64,000 nt of DNA. It comes from DATKAS01 sp963733765. GTDB taxonomy: Bacteria > Actinomycetota > Acidimicrobiia > Acidimicrobiales > DATKAS01. The position numbers and the translations under genes were made by a program. The stretch's first letter is position 1, and each line of letters opens with the position of its first letter. Shown in pieces: positions 1 to 8,690 of this stretch. The stretch lies in contig CAVTEI010000007.1 in assembly GCA_963733765.1 (NCBI GenBank), positions 496,001 to 560,000 of the forward strand. The letters are read 5' to 3'. The notes under the pieces are model-generated. The model saw nothing but the letters and a program-made list of their open reading frames with translations. It was not told the origin of the DNA and made no database searches.

Positions 1-851
1 GGCGGACGGCGTAGCAGCAGCGACAGCTGCCGATAGGCCTCGGCCTGCTTCGACAAGTCGTCGTACACGACGAGCGCGTGCTCGCCGTTCTCCATCCAGT
101 GCTGACCCATCGCGCACCCCGCGTACGGAGCGAGGTACTTGAACGGCGCCGGGTCGGAGGCGGGCGCCACGACGACCACCGTGTAGTCCATCGCGCCGCG
201 GGCGGCGAGCGTCGCGACGGTCTGCGCCACCGTCGAGCCCTTCTGCCCGATCGCGACGTAGATGCACTTCACCCCCTGGCCCTTCTGGTTCAGGATCGTG
301 TCGATCGCGACCGTCGTCTTGCCGGTCTTGCGGTCGCCGATGATCAGCTCGCGCTGACCCCGGCCGATCGGCGTCATCGCGTCGATGGCCTTGATGCCGG
401 TCTGCATCGGCTCGTGCACGGGCTTGCGACCCATGATCGAGGGCGCCTGGATCTCGAGACGGCGGTCGATCGGATCGACGAGCGGCCCCCGGCCGTCGAT
501 CGGCTCACCGAGCGCGTTGACCACCCGTCCGAGGAGACCGTCGCCGACGGGGACGGAGAGGATGCGCCCGGTGGCCTTGACGGTCTGGCCTTCCTCGACT
601 CCCTCGGTCGCGCCGAGCACAACGGCGCCGATCGACTCCTCGTCGAGGTTGAGCGCGAGGCCGAGCGAGCCGTCCTCGAACTCGAGCAGCTCGTTCACAC
701 CCGCCTTCGGCAGCCCGGAGACATAGGCGATGCCGTCGCCGACCTCGGTCACGCGGCCCACCGTCTTGGTCTCGACCGCGGGGTCGAAGCCTTCGAGGTG
801 CTTGCGCAGCGCGGTGACGATGTCGTCGGTGTTGATCGTGAGCTCTGCCAT
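1..851 (-). CDS. atpA: ATP synthase F1 subunit alpha (3' end beyond window)
   Basis: Regulatory/catalytic-hexamer alpha subunit of the cytoplasmic F1 sector. Translation from ATG at 851 begins MAELTINTDDIVTALRKHL and runs open to the left edge, giving about 283 of the roughly 510-550 residues expected. The P-loop GDRKTGKTT is at about residues 172-180, preceded by the family segment MTPIGRGQRELIIG. It is the last visible gene of the atpZ-I-B-E-F-H-A operon, 19 bp after atpH; the gamma, beta and epsilon genes presumably lie beyond the window. An AGGACC sequence precedes the ATG. Identity is certain; only the C-terminal part is unseen. Confidence 0.97.
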   Translation of the reverse strand, partial: MAELTINTDDIVTALRKHLEGFDPAVETKTVGRVTEVGDGIAYVSGLPKAGVNELLEFEDGSLGLALNLDEESIGAVVLGATEGVEEGQTVKATGRILSVPVGDGLLGRVVNALGEPIDGRGPLVDPIDRRLEIQAPSIMGRKPVHEPMQTGIKAIDAMTPIGRGQRELIIGDRKTGKTTVAIDTILNQKGQGVKCIYVAIGQKGSTVAQTVATLAARGAMDYTVVVVAPASDPAPFKYLAPYAGCAMGQHWMENGEHALVVYDDLSKQAEAYRQLSLLLRRP

Positions 852-870
852 GGAGGTCCTTTTCTCGTCT

Positions 871-1402
871 CTACAACAACGACTTCAGCTGGCTGAGGCG
901 GTCGCGCACGGTGCCGTCGATGACCGTGTCGCCCACTGATGCGACAAGGCCACCGAGCACCGCCGGGTCGACGACGACGTGCAGCTGCACTTTCTTGCCC
1001 GTCGCGTTGCTGAGCGCGTCGGCCAGCCGAGCTTCCTGATCCTCGGTGAGCGGGATCGCCGAGCGGACCTCGGCGACGACGAGCTGCTTCTCGGCGGCCG
1101 CGCGCTCGACGAGCTGGTCGATGATCGCCGGCAGATCGCGAGCCGCGGCCCGCCCCGACCACGAAGCTGACGAGCGACGCTGTGACCGGTGACGCTTTGC
1201 CGCCGAGGAGCTCCTCGACGATGGCTTCGCGCCGTCCGGCCGGGATCGCCTCGTCGATGAGGACGTTGCGCAGCTCGTCGCTGCCCTCGAGGGTGCGCGC
1301 GAACCGAAACAGCTCGTCCTCGACCTCGTCGAGCGAGCCCTCGGCCCGGGCGACCTCGAACAGCGCCGTGGCGTAGCCCTCGATGCGATCCTTCGCCGTC
1401 AC
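871..1402 (-). CDS. atpH: ATP synthase F1 subunit delta (frame broken once)
   Basis: Delta subunit, which joins the F1 head to the peripheral stalk. GTG at 1402 overlaps the atpF stop in a GTGA, and the protein starts MTAKDRIEGYATALFEVAR. The frame is lost near 1143 at GGCCGCGGCTCG. After dropping one base, translation resumes ARDLPAIIDQLVERAA and runs through an ordinary C-terminus to the TAG at 871-873. The corrected length of about 176 residues is normal for the family. Because both halves are well conserved and the operon is essential, the break is more likely a sequence error than a pseudogene. Confidence 0.93.
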
Positions 1403-2061
1403 GCCCGTGACCCGACCTGCTCGATGTAGTTCTCGACGAGCTGTGTCTGGGTCGCCGAGTCGAGGTTGCGCTGGACAACGACCTCGGCGGCACCGATCGC
1501 GAGGCGGGCGACCTCGGACCGCAGGTCGGCAACGGCTTGCGCCTTCGACGACTCGATGTCCGCGGCGGCACGCTCGCGCATGGAGGCGAGCTCGCCCTGC
1601 AGCGCGGCCTCACGCTCACGCTTGAGGGCATCGGCCTGCTGCCGAGCCTCCTCGACGATGCGAGCGGCCTCGTTCTTCGCGTCCGCGAGCTGGGCCCGGT
1701 ACTGCTCGAGCGTCGACTCGGACTGCGACTTGGCTGCGTCCGCGTCTTCGACACTCTTTCGGATGCGGTCGGACCGCGCGTCCATGCCCTTCTTGATGCC
1801 GGGATAGGCGAACTTCCACATGAGGAAGAGCAGGACGACGAAGGAGATGATGCCCCAGATCAGCTCGTTGGTCGCCGGCAAGATCGGCGACGGTGCCTCT
1901 TGGCAGTCGTCGACGGAGCCACCGTCCTCGAGGATCTCGATGCACTCCTCCTCAGCGTGGCCGGCCGGCTCACGCAAGCCGGCGGCCGCGGCCGCACCGG
2001 TGAACGCGAAGCACGCCAACGCCGCGACGACCGTCGCGATCAGCAGCTTTCGAATGCGCAC
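1399..2061 (-). CDS. atpF: ATP synthase F0 subunit b
   Basis: Peripheral-stalk b subunit, 220 residues. An N-terminal hydrophobic stretch (about residues 5-27) resembling a signal peptide is followed by an acidic segment with two Cys (about residues 40 and 53), then the true membrane helix (about 65-87, ELIWGIISFVVLLFLMWKF). A long charged coiled coil follows to the end (KSQSESTLEQYRAQLADAKN and similar). Ordinary b subunits have one membrane helix, so the extra hydrophobic N-terminus is unusual; I cannot tell whether it is cleaved. It lies 9 bp after atpE, and its stop overlaps the atpH start (GTGA). Confidence 0.95.
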   Translation of the reverse strand: MRIRKLLIATVVAALACFAFTGAAAAAGLREPAGHAEEECIEILEDGGSVDDCQEAPSPILPATNELIWGIISFVVLLFLMWKFAYPGIKKGMDARSDRIRKSVEDADAAKSQSESTLEQYRAQLADAKNEAARIVEEARQQADALKREREAALQGELASMRERAAADIESSKAQAVADLRSEVARLAIGAAEVVVQRNLDSATQTQLVENYIEQVGSRA

Positions 2062-2070
2062 TGAGGTCTC

Positions 2071-2328
2071 CTAGCCCGAGATGATGAACGCGAGGACGAA
2101 CCCGAAGAGGGCCAGTGCCTCGGTGAAGGCGATGCCGAGGAACATGGTGGTGCGCACCGCCCCGGCCGACTCGGGCTGACGGGCCATGGCCGTGATGGCG
2201 CTGGCGACGACGAGGCCGATGCCGATGCCGGGGCCGATGGCGGCGCCGCCATAGACGATGCCTCGGCCGACGGCCGTGAGGCCCGCCTCGAGCTCGCCCG
2301 GGTCCTGTTGCGCAAGGACGTGAAGCAC
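2071..2328 (-). CDS. atpE: ATP synthase F0 subunit c
   Basis: Proteolipid c subunit of the rotor ring, 85 residues, two membrane hairpin helices (about 19-45 and 62-84). The glycine-rich first helix IGPGIGIGLVVAS and the polar-loop motif RQPE (50-53) are present. Glu70 in FTEALALFG is the expected ion-binding carboxylate; the next residue is Ala rather than the Ser typical of sodium rings, so proton coupling is likely. The start is GTG with an AAGGAG Shine-Dalgarno six bases upstream, a strong site that suits the high copy number of this subunit. It lies between atpB and atpF. Confidence 0.96.
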   Translation of the reverse strand: MLHVLAQQDPGELEAGLTAVGRGIVYGGAAIGPGIGIGLVVASAITAMARQPESAGAVRTTMFLGIAFTEALALFGFVLAFIISG

Positions 2329-2368
2329 TGTGTCTCCTTAGGTGAGGTCCGTGGACCGTTTCTCTTTG

Positions 2369-3129
2369 TCAGTGGTCGGGGTGCATCGAGCTGCCGATGT
2401 ACACCGCAGTGAGGATCGTGAAGATGAACGCCTGCAGGAAGCACACGAGCACTTCGAAGGCGGTGAGTGCGATCAGCAGGCCGAGTGAGAACGGCCAGAT
2501 GACGATGAGCAGCGGAGAGGCTCCAGAGCGACGCCGTGATGACGGCGAAGCTCGTCAGCAGGAGGTGGCCGGCGAGCATGTTGGCGAAGAGTCGAACGGC
2601 CTGCGACAGCGGCCGGACGATCAGGACCTGCACGAGCTCGATCGGCGACACCAGGAAGTAGAGGGGCCAGGGCACGCCAGGCGGGAACATCGCGTTCTTG
2701 AAGTAGCCCCAGGGGCCCTGCTTCGCGATGCCGACGACGAGGTAGATGACCCACACCAGCAGGGCCATGAACATCGGCAGTGCAATGCGTGCGTTCACCG
2801 GCATCTGCGCGCCGGGGACGATGCCCCAGATGTTGAGGGCGAAGATGAACGTGAACAAGCGTGAACAGGAACGGCGCGAACTTCATGCCGTCGGGGCCGA
2901 TCGTCTCGAGGACGATGCCGTTGTGCACGAAGTCGACGGCCGACTCGGCGACGTTCTGCACGCCCTTCGGGACGAGCGCCTTCTTGCGGCTGCCCGCGTA
3001 CATGATCCCGAACACCAACGCGACCGACACCCACATCAGGACGACGACCTTGTTGATGCCGAGCGGTCCCGACGGCCACTCGATCACGTGGCTGATCGGC
3101 GGGAACTCGATCGCGAGGACGTGGATCAC
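2369..3129 (-). CDS. atpB: ATP synthase F0 subunit a (frame broken twice)
   Basis: Membrane stator subunit a forming the ion half-channels. The GTG start at 3129 overlaps the atpI stop as GTGA. Three frames must be joined. The first runs from MIHVLAIEFPPISHVIEW to FAPFLFTL. One extra T near 2861 leads into FTFIFALNIWGIVPGAQ, which includes the channel segment with the essential Arg, VRLFANMLAGHLLL. One extra C near 2514 leads to SLLIVIWPFSLGLLIALTAF and the stop at 2369-2371. The corrected product is about 252 residues, normal length. Everything expected of the family is present, so the breaks are probably sequencing errors. Confidence 0.93.
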
Positions 3130-3596
3130 TGGGCGAACGTCTCCTTGTTGCCAGGGACGGGGTCAGGGACGGTGAAGGGGGGGTCAGGGACGGAAACGGC
3201 GAGCGAGGTAGCGACGTGGTGGCACTCCCAAGCCAGGAGCCCCAGCTGCGTGATGAGCAGCGCGACCGCAAGCGTGTGCAGATCGACCCACGACTGGTCC
3301 TTCACGAGCACCACGACGAGCGTCACGAGGAGCATGCGGAGCAGGAACCCGCCGAGCGCCGCGACCATGAGCATGTTCGCCGAGGTGCGGGCGCCCCAGG
3401 TGTAGAGCGCCGCCGCGAAGACCAAGTTCACCACGACGATGCCAACGGCGAGCAGGGCCGACCAGGCGCCGTCGCCGCCCCGGATGATCAGCGCACCGAA
3501 GACGATCAGCGGTGCCAACGGCACCGCTCGGGTGATCATGTGGAACGCGAGGTCCTTCTCGACAGCGGGGCCCGCGGGAGTGGCGGTGGCAGTCAT
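3126..3596 (-). CDS. atpI: AtpI-like ATP synthase membrane protein (I chain)
   Basis: Small membrane protein of the ATP synthase I-chain type, thought to help c-ring assembly. From ATG at 3596 it starts MTATATPAGPAVEKDLAFHM and has four hydrophobic segments (about residues 27-45, 47-68, 75-98 and 103-128), then a short charged tail, 156 residues in all. It lies directly before atpB with a 4-bp stop/start overlap. As sequenced it is in frame with the upstream atpZ-like gene, which would make one 233-residue fusion. Removing one base in the linker restores an ATGA overlap at 3593-3596, so I annotate two genes. Family assignment rests on position and topology. Confidence 0.75.
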   Translation of the reverse strand: MTATATPAGPAVEKDLAFHMITRAVPLAPLIVFGALIIRGGDGAWSALLAVGIVVVNLVFAAALYTWGARTSANMLMVAALGGFLLRMLLVTLVVVLVKDQSWVDLHTLAVALLITQLGLLAWECHHVATSLAVSVPDPPFTVPDPVPGNKETFAQ

Positions 3597-3827
3597 CGCG
3601 TGACCTCCGGGCCGTGTTCGTTCTGGGGCTCGGCGGCTCGGGAGATTGGCCTCGTGCGCTCGCATGTCGGCGCTGTACTGCATGAACATCTTCCAGATCA
3701 CGTAGACCAGGGTGAGGACGAAGAGCGCGATCGCGAACACTGGCCAGGTGCCGAGCCAACGGTCGAGCAGCGACCCCAGAAACCCCATGATCGCCGGGGT
3801 CAGCGACAGCTCGACCGCCCGGGACAT
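3593..3827 (-). CDS. AtpZ/AtpI-type F0F1 assembly protein
   Basis: Short two-helix membrane protein: helix one about LTPAIMGFLGSLLDRWLG, helix two about PVFAIALFVLTLVYVIWKMF, then a charged tail. This is the pattern of the AtpZ (putative F0F1 ATPase subunit) family that opens many actinobacterial atp operons. Deleting one C near 3641 gives the tail NLRAAEPQNEHGPEVTR and a TGA overlapping the atpI ATG. The start is uncertain: in-frame codons upstream read ELNNGFGDA before the chosen ATG and look coding, so the protein may begin further upstream, possibly behind another frame error. Confidence 0.65.
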
Positions 3828-3926
3828 CGCATCCCCGAATCCGTTGTTGAGCTCGCGTCGCGCTCGATCTCCACGGGTTTCCTGTCTGGAAAAGGTGCCT
3901 TCGCGACACCTTGTGAATGTTTTCCC

Positions 3927-3956
3927 AATGTACCCCGGGGGGCTTCAGGTGCGCAA
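3927..3956 (-). promoter_or_regulatory. candidate promoter of the atp operon
   Basis: On the minus strand TTGCGC (3956-3951) and TACATT (3932-3927) are separated by 18 bp, resembling a primary-sigma promoter about 100 bp before the first atp gene. This is motif matching only. The surrounding 3828-4041 gap has no gene; it also contains the 12-bp palindrome GGCTTCGAAGCC at 3963-3974 just after wecA. Confidence 0.3.
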
Positions 3957-4041
3957 CCCCCGGGCTTCGAAGCCGAGCTTCACAGCAGGGCTTTGCAGTC
4001 CGGGGTCGCAGCCTGGTCGGCGCACGCTAGCCGCGGACCGT

Positions 4042-5150
4042 TCAGTCGACCTTGGCCCTGCGCACTCCTGGGTGGAACAGCATGTACAGCGCGAGGCCGA
4101 GCGCCGCGACGCCGAACGGGACGATCGCGTCGCCCTCCCGCGCGAACGTCGGATAGAGGACGAACCCCGACAAGATCACCGTCCACGTCCAGAGGATGAA
4201 CACGCTGCGCCGATGGCCGTGGCCGAGGCGCATCAGCCGGTGATGCAGGTGGTCCTTGTCGGCGGTCGCCACCCCCGCTCGACGCGTGGCGCGGCGAATG
4301 ATCGCGAACAACGTGTCCAGGATCGGCACCCCGAGGATGAAGAGCGGGATGAACAACGGAGCGAAGAAGAAGTAGGTCTGGCCGCTGAACGGCTCGCTCG
4401 CTCGCCCGCCGACGACGATCGTCGACGCGGCCATCAGCAACCCGAGTAGGAGAGCGCCGCAGTCGCCCATGAAGATGCGCGGCGGGATGGAAGTTGTGCG
4501 GGAGGAAGCCCACGCACATGCCGAGCACGATGACCGAGACCATCGGCGAGATGCTTCCCGCTGCGAGCAATCCCGCGTCGTTGAGCCGCTGCGCGTACAG
4601 GAAGAACGCGCCAGCCGCGATCGCAACTGTGCCCGCAGCGAGGCCGTCGAGACCGTCGATGAGGTTCACCGCATTCGCCATGCCGACGACCCAGAGCACC
4701 GTGACCAGAGGCGCCAGGTCGGGTGACAGCAACACGAGCCCGAAAAACGGGATGCGGAAGTAGAACATCGTGATGCCGAGCAGCGACATCACGCCTCCGG
4801 CCAGCACCATCCCCGAGACCTTTGCCGGGCGCGGACCACTCGTAGAGGTCGTCGAGCAGTCCCACCGTGAAGATGATCGCCGCGCCGAGCACGACGCCGA
4901 GCGGCTCGGACGACGACGTGAACACGAGACGGAACGCATCGAGGCGCCATGCCACCAACATCGCGAGCAGGAACGCCGCGAACATCGCGACGCCACCGAG
5001 CGTCGCGGTGGGCGCGTCGTGCACCCTGCGCTCGTCGGGCGCGACCACAGCGCCGAACTTGATCGCGAAGTAGCGCACGAGCGGCGTGAGCACGAACGTG
5101 GCGATGGCGGCAACGCCACCGATGATGAGGTAGGCGCCCAGGCCCGGCAT
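4042..5150 (-). CDS. wecA: WecA/TagO-type undecaprenyl-phosphate sugar-1-phosphate transferase (frame broken twice)
   Basis: Polytopic membrane enzyme that puts a sugar-1-phosphate (usually GlcNAc-1-P) on the lipid carrier at the start of cell-wall glycan synthesis. Start ATG 5150. The frame changes near 4822 (in AAA) and near 4481 (in GCCGCG); dropping one base at each gives about 368 residues. Visible family motifs in order: the acidic pair in VGLLDDLYEW, ANAVNLIDGLDGLAAG, RIFMGDCGALLLG, and the histidine motif DKDHLHHRLMRLGHG. The same gene sits before atpI-atpB in mycobacteria. It follows glyA by 27 bp, on the same strand. Confidence 0.9.
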
Positions 5151-5177
5151 CGAACGGCCAGCCTAGGCCGGGTGGAG

Positions 5178-6440
5178 CTAGCGGCCGGGGCCGCTGAGCT
5201 CGGGATACGGCACGAACTTCGAGCAGAGCGCGACGACTTCGTCGCGGACGCTCGCCTGTTCCGCCTCGTCGTCACGATGTCGCAGTGAACGAGCGATGAG
5301 CTCCGCGATGCGGGCCATCTCGGGCTCTTTCATGCCCTGCGTCGTCACCGCGGGGGTGCCGATGCGCACGCCGCTCGTGACGAAGGGAGACCGCGGGTCG
5401 TCGGGGATCGTGTTCTTGTTGAGCGTGATGCCGGCCCGGTCGAGCACCTCTTGCGCGATCTTGCCGGTGAGCTCGGCGTCGAACGTGCGCAGGTCGACGA
5501 GCAGCAAGTGGTTGTCGGTGCCTCCCGACACCAAGCGGAAGCCTTCGGCGGCGAGCGCCGCGGCGAGAGCCTGCGCGTTGCGCACGATCTGCTCCGCGTA
5601 GGCACGGAAGCTGGGGTCGGCGGCCTCGTGGAAGGCGACGGCCTTGGCTGCGATCACGTGCTCGAGCGGCCCTCCCTGAAGTCCGGGGAACACCGCCTTG
5701 TCGATCGGCGTTCCGTAGTCCGACGTCGACACGATGCATCCGCCCCGGGGCCCACGCAGCGTCTTGTGCGTCGTGAAGGTGACGACGTCGGAGTGGGGCA
5801 CCGGGTTGGGGTGCACCCCGCCCACGATGAGGCCGGCGATGTGGGCCGCGTCGAAGAGGAAGAGCGCGCCGACCTCGTCAGCGATCTCGCGGAACGGCAC
5901 CGGATCGATGATGCGGGGATACGCGGTCGCACCGGTCACGATCAGCTTGGGGCGTTCGGCACGGGCAAGATCGCGGACCTGGTCGAGGTCGATGCGTTCG
6001 TCGGACGGCGTGAGGCCGTACGAGACGAAGCGAAAGAGCCGGCCGCTCGCGTTCACCGGTGAGCCGTGCGTGAGGTGGCCGCCCTGGTCGAGGCGCAACC
6101 CCATCACGGTGTCGCCGGGCTGCAGCAGCGCGAGGTAGGCGGCGAGGTTCGCGTTCGCCCCAGAGTGGGGCTGGACATTCGCCGCCTCGGCGCCGAAAAG
6201 GGCCTTCACGCGGTCGATTGCGATGTCCTCGACCTCGTCGATGATGCGATTGCCGCCGTAGTAACGCTTGCCCGGATATCCCTCGGAGTACTTGTTGGTC
6301 AGCACCGAGCCGTTGGCTGCGAGCACGGCGGGCGAGGCGAAGTTCTCGGAGGCGATGAGCTGCAGCGTCGTGTTCTGCCGCTCGAGCTCGCGGTCGAGCA
6401 TCGAGAACAGCTCGTCGTCACGGGATGAGGGCCAGGGCAC
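5178..6440 (-). CDS. glyA: serine hydroxymethyltransferase
   Basis: PLP enzyme interconverting serine and glycine and charging tetrahydrofolate with a one-carbon unit; cytoplasmic. 420 residues, full length. Visible: LQLIASENFASPAVLAANGS, GYPGKRYYGG, FDAAHIAGLIVGG, and the PLP-lysine motif TTHKTLRGPRGG with Lys226. Starts ATG 6440, facing the CehA-like gene across about 110 bp, and heads the wecA-atp direction. No sign of damage. Confidence 0.97.
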   Translation of the reverse strand: MPWPSSRDDELFSMLDRELERQNTTLQLIASENFASPAVLAANGSVLTNKYSEGYPGKRYYGGNRIIDEVEDIAIDRVKALFGAEAANVQPHSGANANLAAYLALLQPGDTVMGLRLDQGGHLTHGSPVNASGRLFRFVSYGLTPSDERIDLDQVRDLARAERPKLIVTGATAYPRIIDPVPFREIADEVGALFLFDAAHIAGLIVGGVHPNPVPHSDVVTFTTHKTLRGPRGGCIVSTSDYGTPIDKAVFPGLQGGPLEHVIAAKAVAFHEAADPSFRAYAEQIVRNAQALAAALAAEGFRLVSGGTDNHLLLVDLRTFDAELTGKIAQEVLDRAGITLNKNTIPDDPRSPFVTSGVRIGTPAVTTQGMKEPEMARIAELIARSLRHRDDEAEQASVRDEVVALCSKFVPYPELSGPGR

Positions 6441-6553
6441 GCCGGCGATTGTACCGAGGCGCAGTGGGACTCCCAGGGAGTTGCGGCTTCAGAGGTTTGG
6501 TCGACCGCAGGCGCCGGGGGAGCGCAGGTGAACACGAGGGTAAGGTCCCCACC

Positions 6554-8602
6554 GTGTGCTGCGACGGAGATCACAGCGCCGAGGCACTCCCGGTCGCGGT
6601 CGCCGAGTCACTCATGGAGTACCGGGCCGCGCTGGATCACTTCGGTCCGACGTGGCGGGAGTCGGAGACCACCCCGTACCATCCCGTCACGCGGCTCGCG
6701 CCCGTGCCCGCGATCGTCGCAGAGATCGGCGGCTCGCTCTCGGACGACATCACGATGGTCGACTGGCTCCGTGGGGCACGCGCGGTGCTGGACGGGAAGG
6801 CGCGCTATCCCGGAACGATCGTGCTCCGGATCGATGACGATGGGCATCAATGCGACGTCGTGGGGCCCCGTCGGGCCCTGCCGGGCACCACGGTTCGATG
6901 GGATGTGCTCATCGACTCGCGGCGGAACGCGCCGGCGATCGTCAGCACCAACGGCCTCGCTCACCAGGTTCCGCCCGGCGGCGCGGCAGTTGCCCAGCTG
7001 AGGCTCACCGCTGGCAACACGCACGGTTCGTTGCGAATCGATCGCGAGGCGATCGATGTCGATCGCCTGTTGACCGTCGTGCCGGCGGGCGAGTTGACGG
7101 TGACGAGCGATCGAGTGATCCGCTGGTCCGTCGTCGACGAGCAGAACGACGGATGGTTCCCCGAGGGTGCGCTGCAGAAGTGGGACAACCACAACCGACC
7201 CTACTTCCACGCCCGAAGGGCGAGGTTGGCTGTTCCAGCTGGCACAACGTTGACTGTCACGGCCGGTGCCGGCCTCGAGTTCGAGCGAACGAGGGCGACG
7301 GTCACTGTCGACGCGGGTGGTCGCGCCGACGTCGAGCTGACGCCTCAACGACGAATCGACCCCGCAGCCGACGGCTGGTTCGGCGGCGACATGCACGTCC
7401 ACATGAACTACTCCGGTGAGCAGGTCTGCAGTCCGCACCATGCGGCGCTGATGCAATGTGGCGAAGGACTCCACGTCGCGAATCTCGTCGCTGGCAACCT
7501 TGCCACGTCGCGAATCATGGACGAGGGGGCCTTCCGGACCTGGGTGGGAACGACGGTCCCGTGGAGCAACGAGCACCACCTCGCCGCGATGGGCGTCGAG
7601 TATCGCAACGACCTCCTCGGCCACTTCCACGCCTTTGGCCCACGGGCCGCGCCGAGCCGGTTCTGCACCGGACACCTGGCCTCGGACCATCCGGTCGACC
7701 ACCCGGCCAACGCTGTGGCCGCGGCGGAACTTCAGGATCTCGGAGCGACTATCGGTTACTGCCATCCGATCTTCTCGCTGACGGACGACGACAGCTCGCC
7801 CGCGGCCGTGTTCCACGGCATGGTCCGCTCCATGGAGGCTCGGGAGCTCGTCGCCGACGCGGCGCTCGGACTGGTCGACGGCGTCGATTTGATCTCTCCC
7901 GCTGACAGCCGCGGCTCCGCGATCCTCTACCGCCGACTTCTCGGAGCGGGCATCCCGTTGGCCGCGACGGCCGGCACTGATGTGTTCCTCTCGTTTCGCA
8001 ACGCCATCACCTTCAGCAACCCGATGGGCTTCGGTCGGGTCTACGCGAAGGTGGAAGGTGAGTTGTCCGTTCACTCGTTCCAGCACGCGATTCGCGACGG
8101 CCGCACGACCGTCACCAACGGGCCTTGGCTCGACTTCCACCTCGAGGCCAACGGACGAAGCGGCGAGATCGGTGATCGCATCGACCTCACGGCCCCGCAA
8201 CGAGTGACGGTGATCGTTTCCGTCTCGGGAGTCGGTGCCGACACCGTCGAGATCAGGACCGGCGAGGGTGTGGCCGCGAGCTTCGATGTGCCGGCCGAGG
8301 GCGGACGCTTTCAAGCTGAGGTGGAGATCGCCGAGCCGACATTTGTCGTGGCGGTCGCGACTGGTCCGATGAGTCCCGACATCTTGGGCTGGTACGCCTA
8401 CGCCCACACGAGCCCCATCTACGTCGATATCCTCGGGGTTCGGGTCGCAAGGGCCGAGGATGCATTGTGGTGCCTCGACTGGCTGGACGAGTTCGAGTCG
8501 CTCGTCCGCCGTGCCGGACGCTTCGACGAAGATCGCCAACTCCGTGACATCGTCGAGGTCATCGACGAGGCACGCGAGTACTACCGGCCCTTGCTCCCCT
8601 AG
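6554..8602 (+). CDS. CehA/McbA-family PHP-fold metallohydrolase
   Basis: About 680 residues. The N-terminal 300 or so residues are beta-rich with no family I can name. The C-terminal region has the metal-binding pattern of the CehA/McbA branch of PHP-fold hydrolases: GDMHVHMNYSG, GHFHAFGP, IGYCHPIFS, ATAGTDVFLS and VTNGPWLDF. Characterised relatives include a carbaryl hydrolase, but the substrate here is unknown. The frame is open upstream to 6425, which would overlap glyA. GTG 6554 is preferred because it clears the glyA promoter; ATG 6614 is an alternative. It is the first gene of the block interrupting the prmC-glyA order. Confidence 0.75.
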   Translation: MCCDGDHSAEALPVAVAESLMEYRAALDHFGPTWRESETTPYHPVTRLAPVPAIVAEIGGSLSDDITMVDWLRGARAVLDGKARYPGTIVLRIDDDGHQCDVVGPRRALPGTTVRWDVLIDSRRNAPAIVSTNGLAHQVPPGGAAVAQLRLTAGNTHGSLRIDREAIDVDRLLTVVPAGELTVTSDRVIRWSVVDEQNDGWFPEGALQKWDNHNRPYFHARRARLAVPAGTTLTVTAGAGLEFERTRATVTVDAGGRADVELTPQRRIDPAADGWFGGDMHVHMNYSGEQVCSPHHAALMQCGEGLHVANLVAGNLATSRIMDEGAFRTWVGTTVPWSNEHHLAAMGVEYRNDLLGHFHAFGPRAAPSRFCTGHLASDHPVDHPANAVAAAELQDLGATIGYCHPIFSLTDDDSSPAAVFHGMVRSMEARELVADAALGLVDGVDLISPADSRGSAILYRRLLGAGIPLAATAGTDVFLSFRNAITFSNPMGFGRVYAKVEGELSVHSFQHAIRDGRTTVTNGPWLDFHLEANGRSGEIGDRIDLTAPQRVTVIVSVSGVGADTVEIRTGEGVAASFDVPAEGGRFQAEVEIAEPTFVVAVATGPMSPDILGWYAYAHTSPIYVDILGVRVARAEDALWCLDWLDEFESLVRRAGRFDEDRQLRDIVEVIDEAREYYRPLLP

Positions 8603-8690
8603 TCGCCGCGGACGCGAGCAAGTCGAGGATGCGGTGCCCGATCGAGGCATCGAAATGACGACGATCCGCGCAGTCTCTTAGTGTCCGGGC

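Noticed and set aside
3126..3827. A real AtpZ-AtpI fusion protein
   Set aside because: One-base correction restores an ATGA overlap like the others in this operon, and neighbouring genes carry the same kind of extra base. A fusion is not excluded but is less likely.
6608..8650. 680-residue open frame opposite the CehA-like gene
   Set aside because: Antisense shadow in a high-GC region; the plus strand has clear metal-site motifs.
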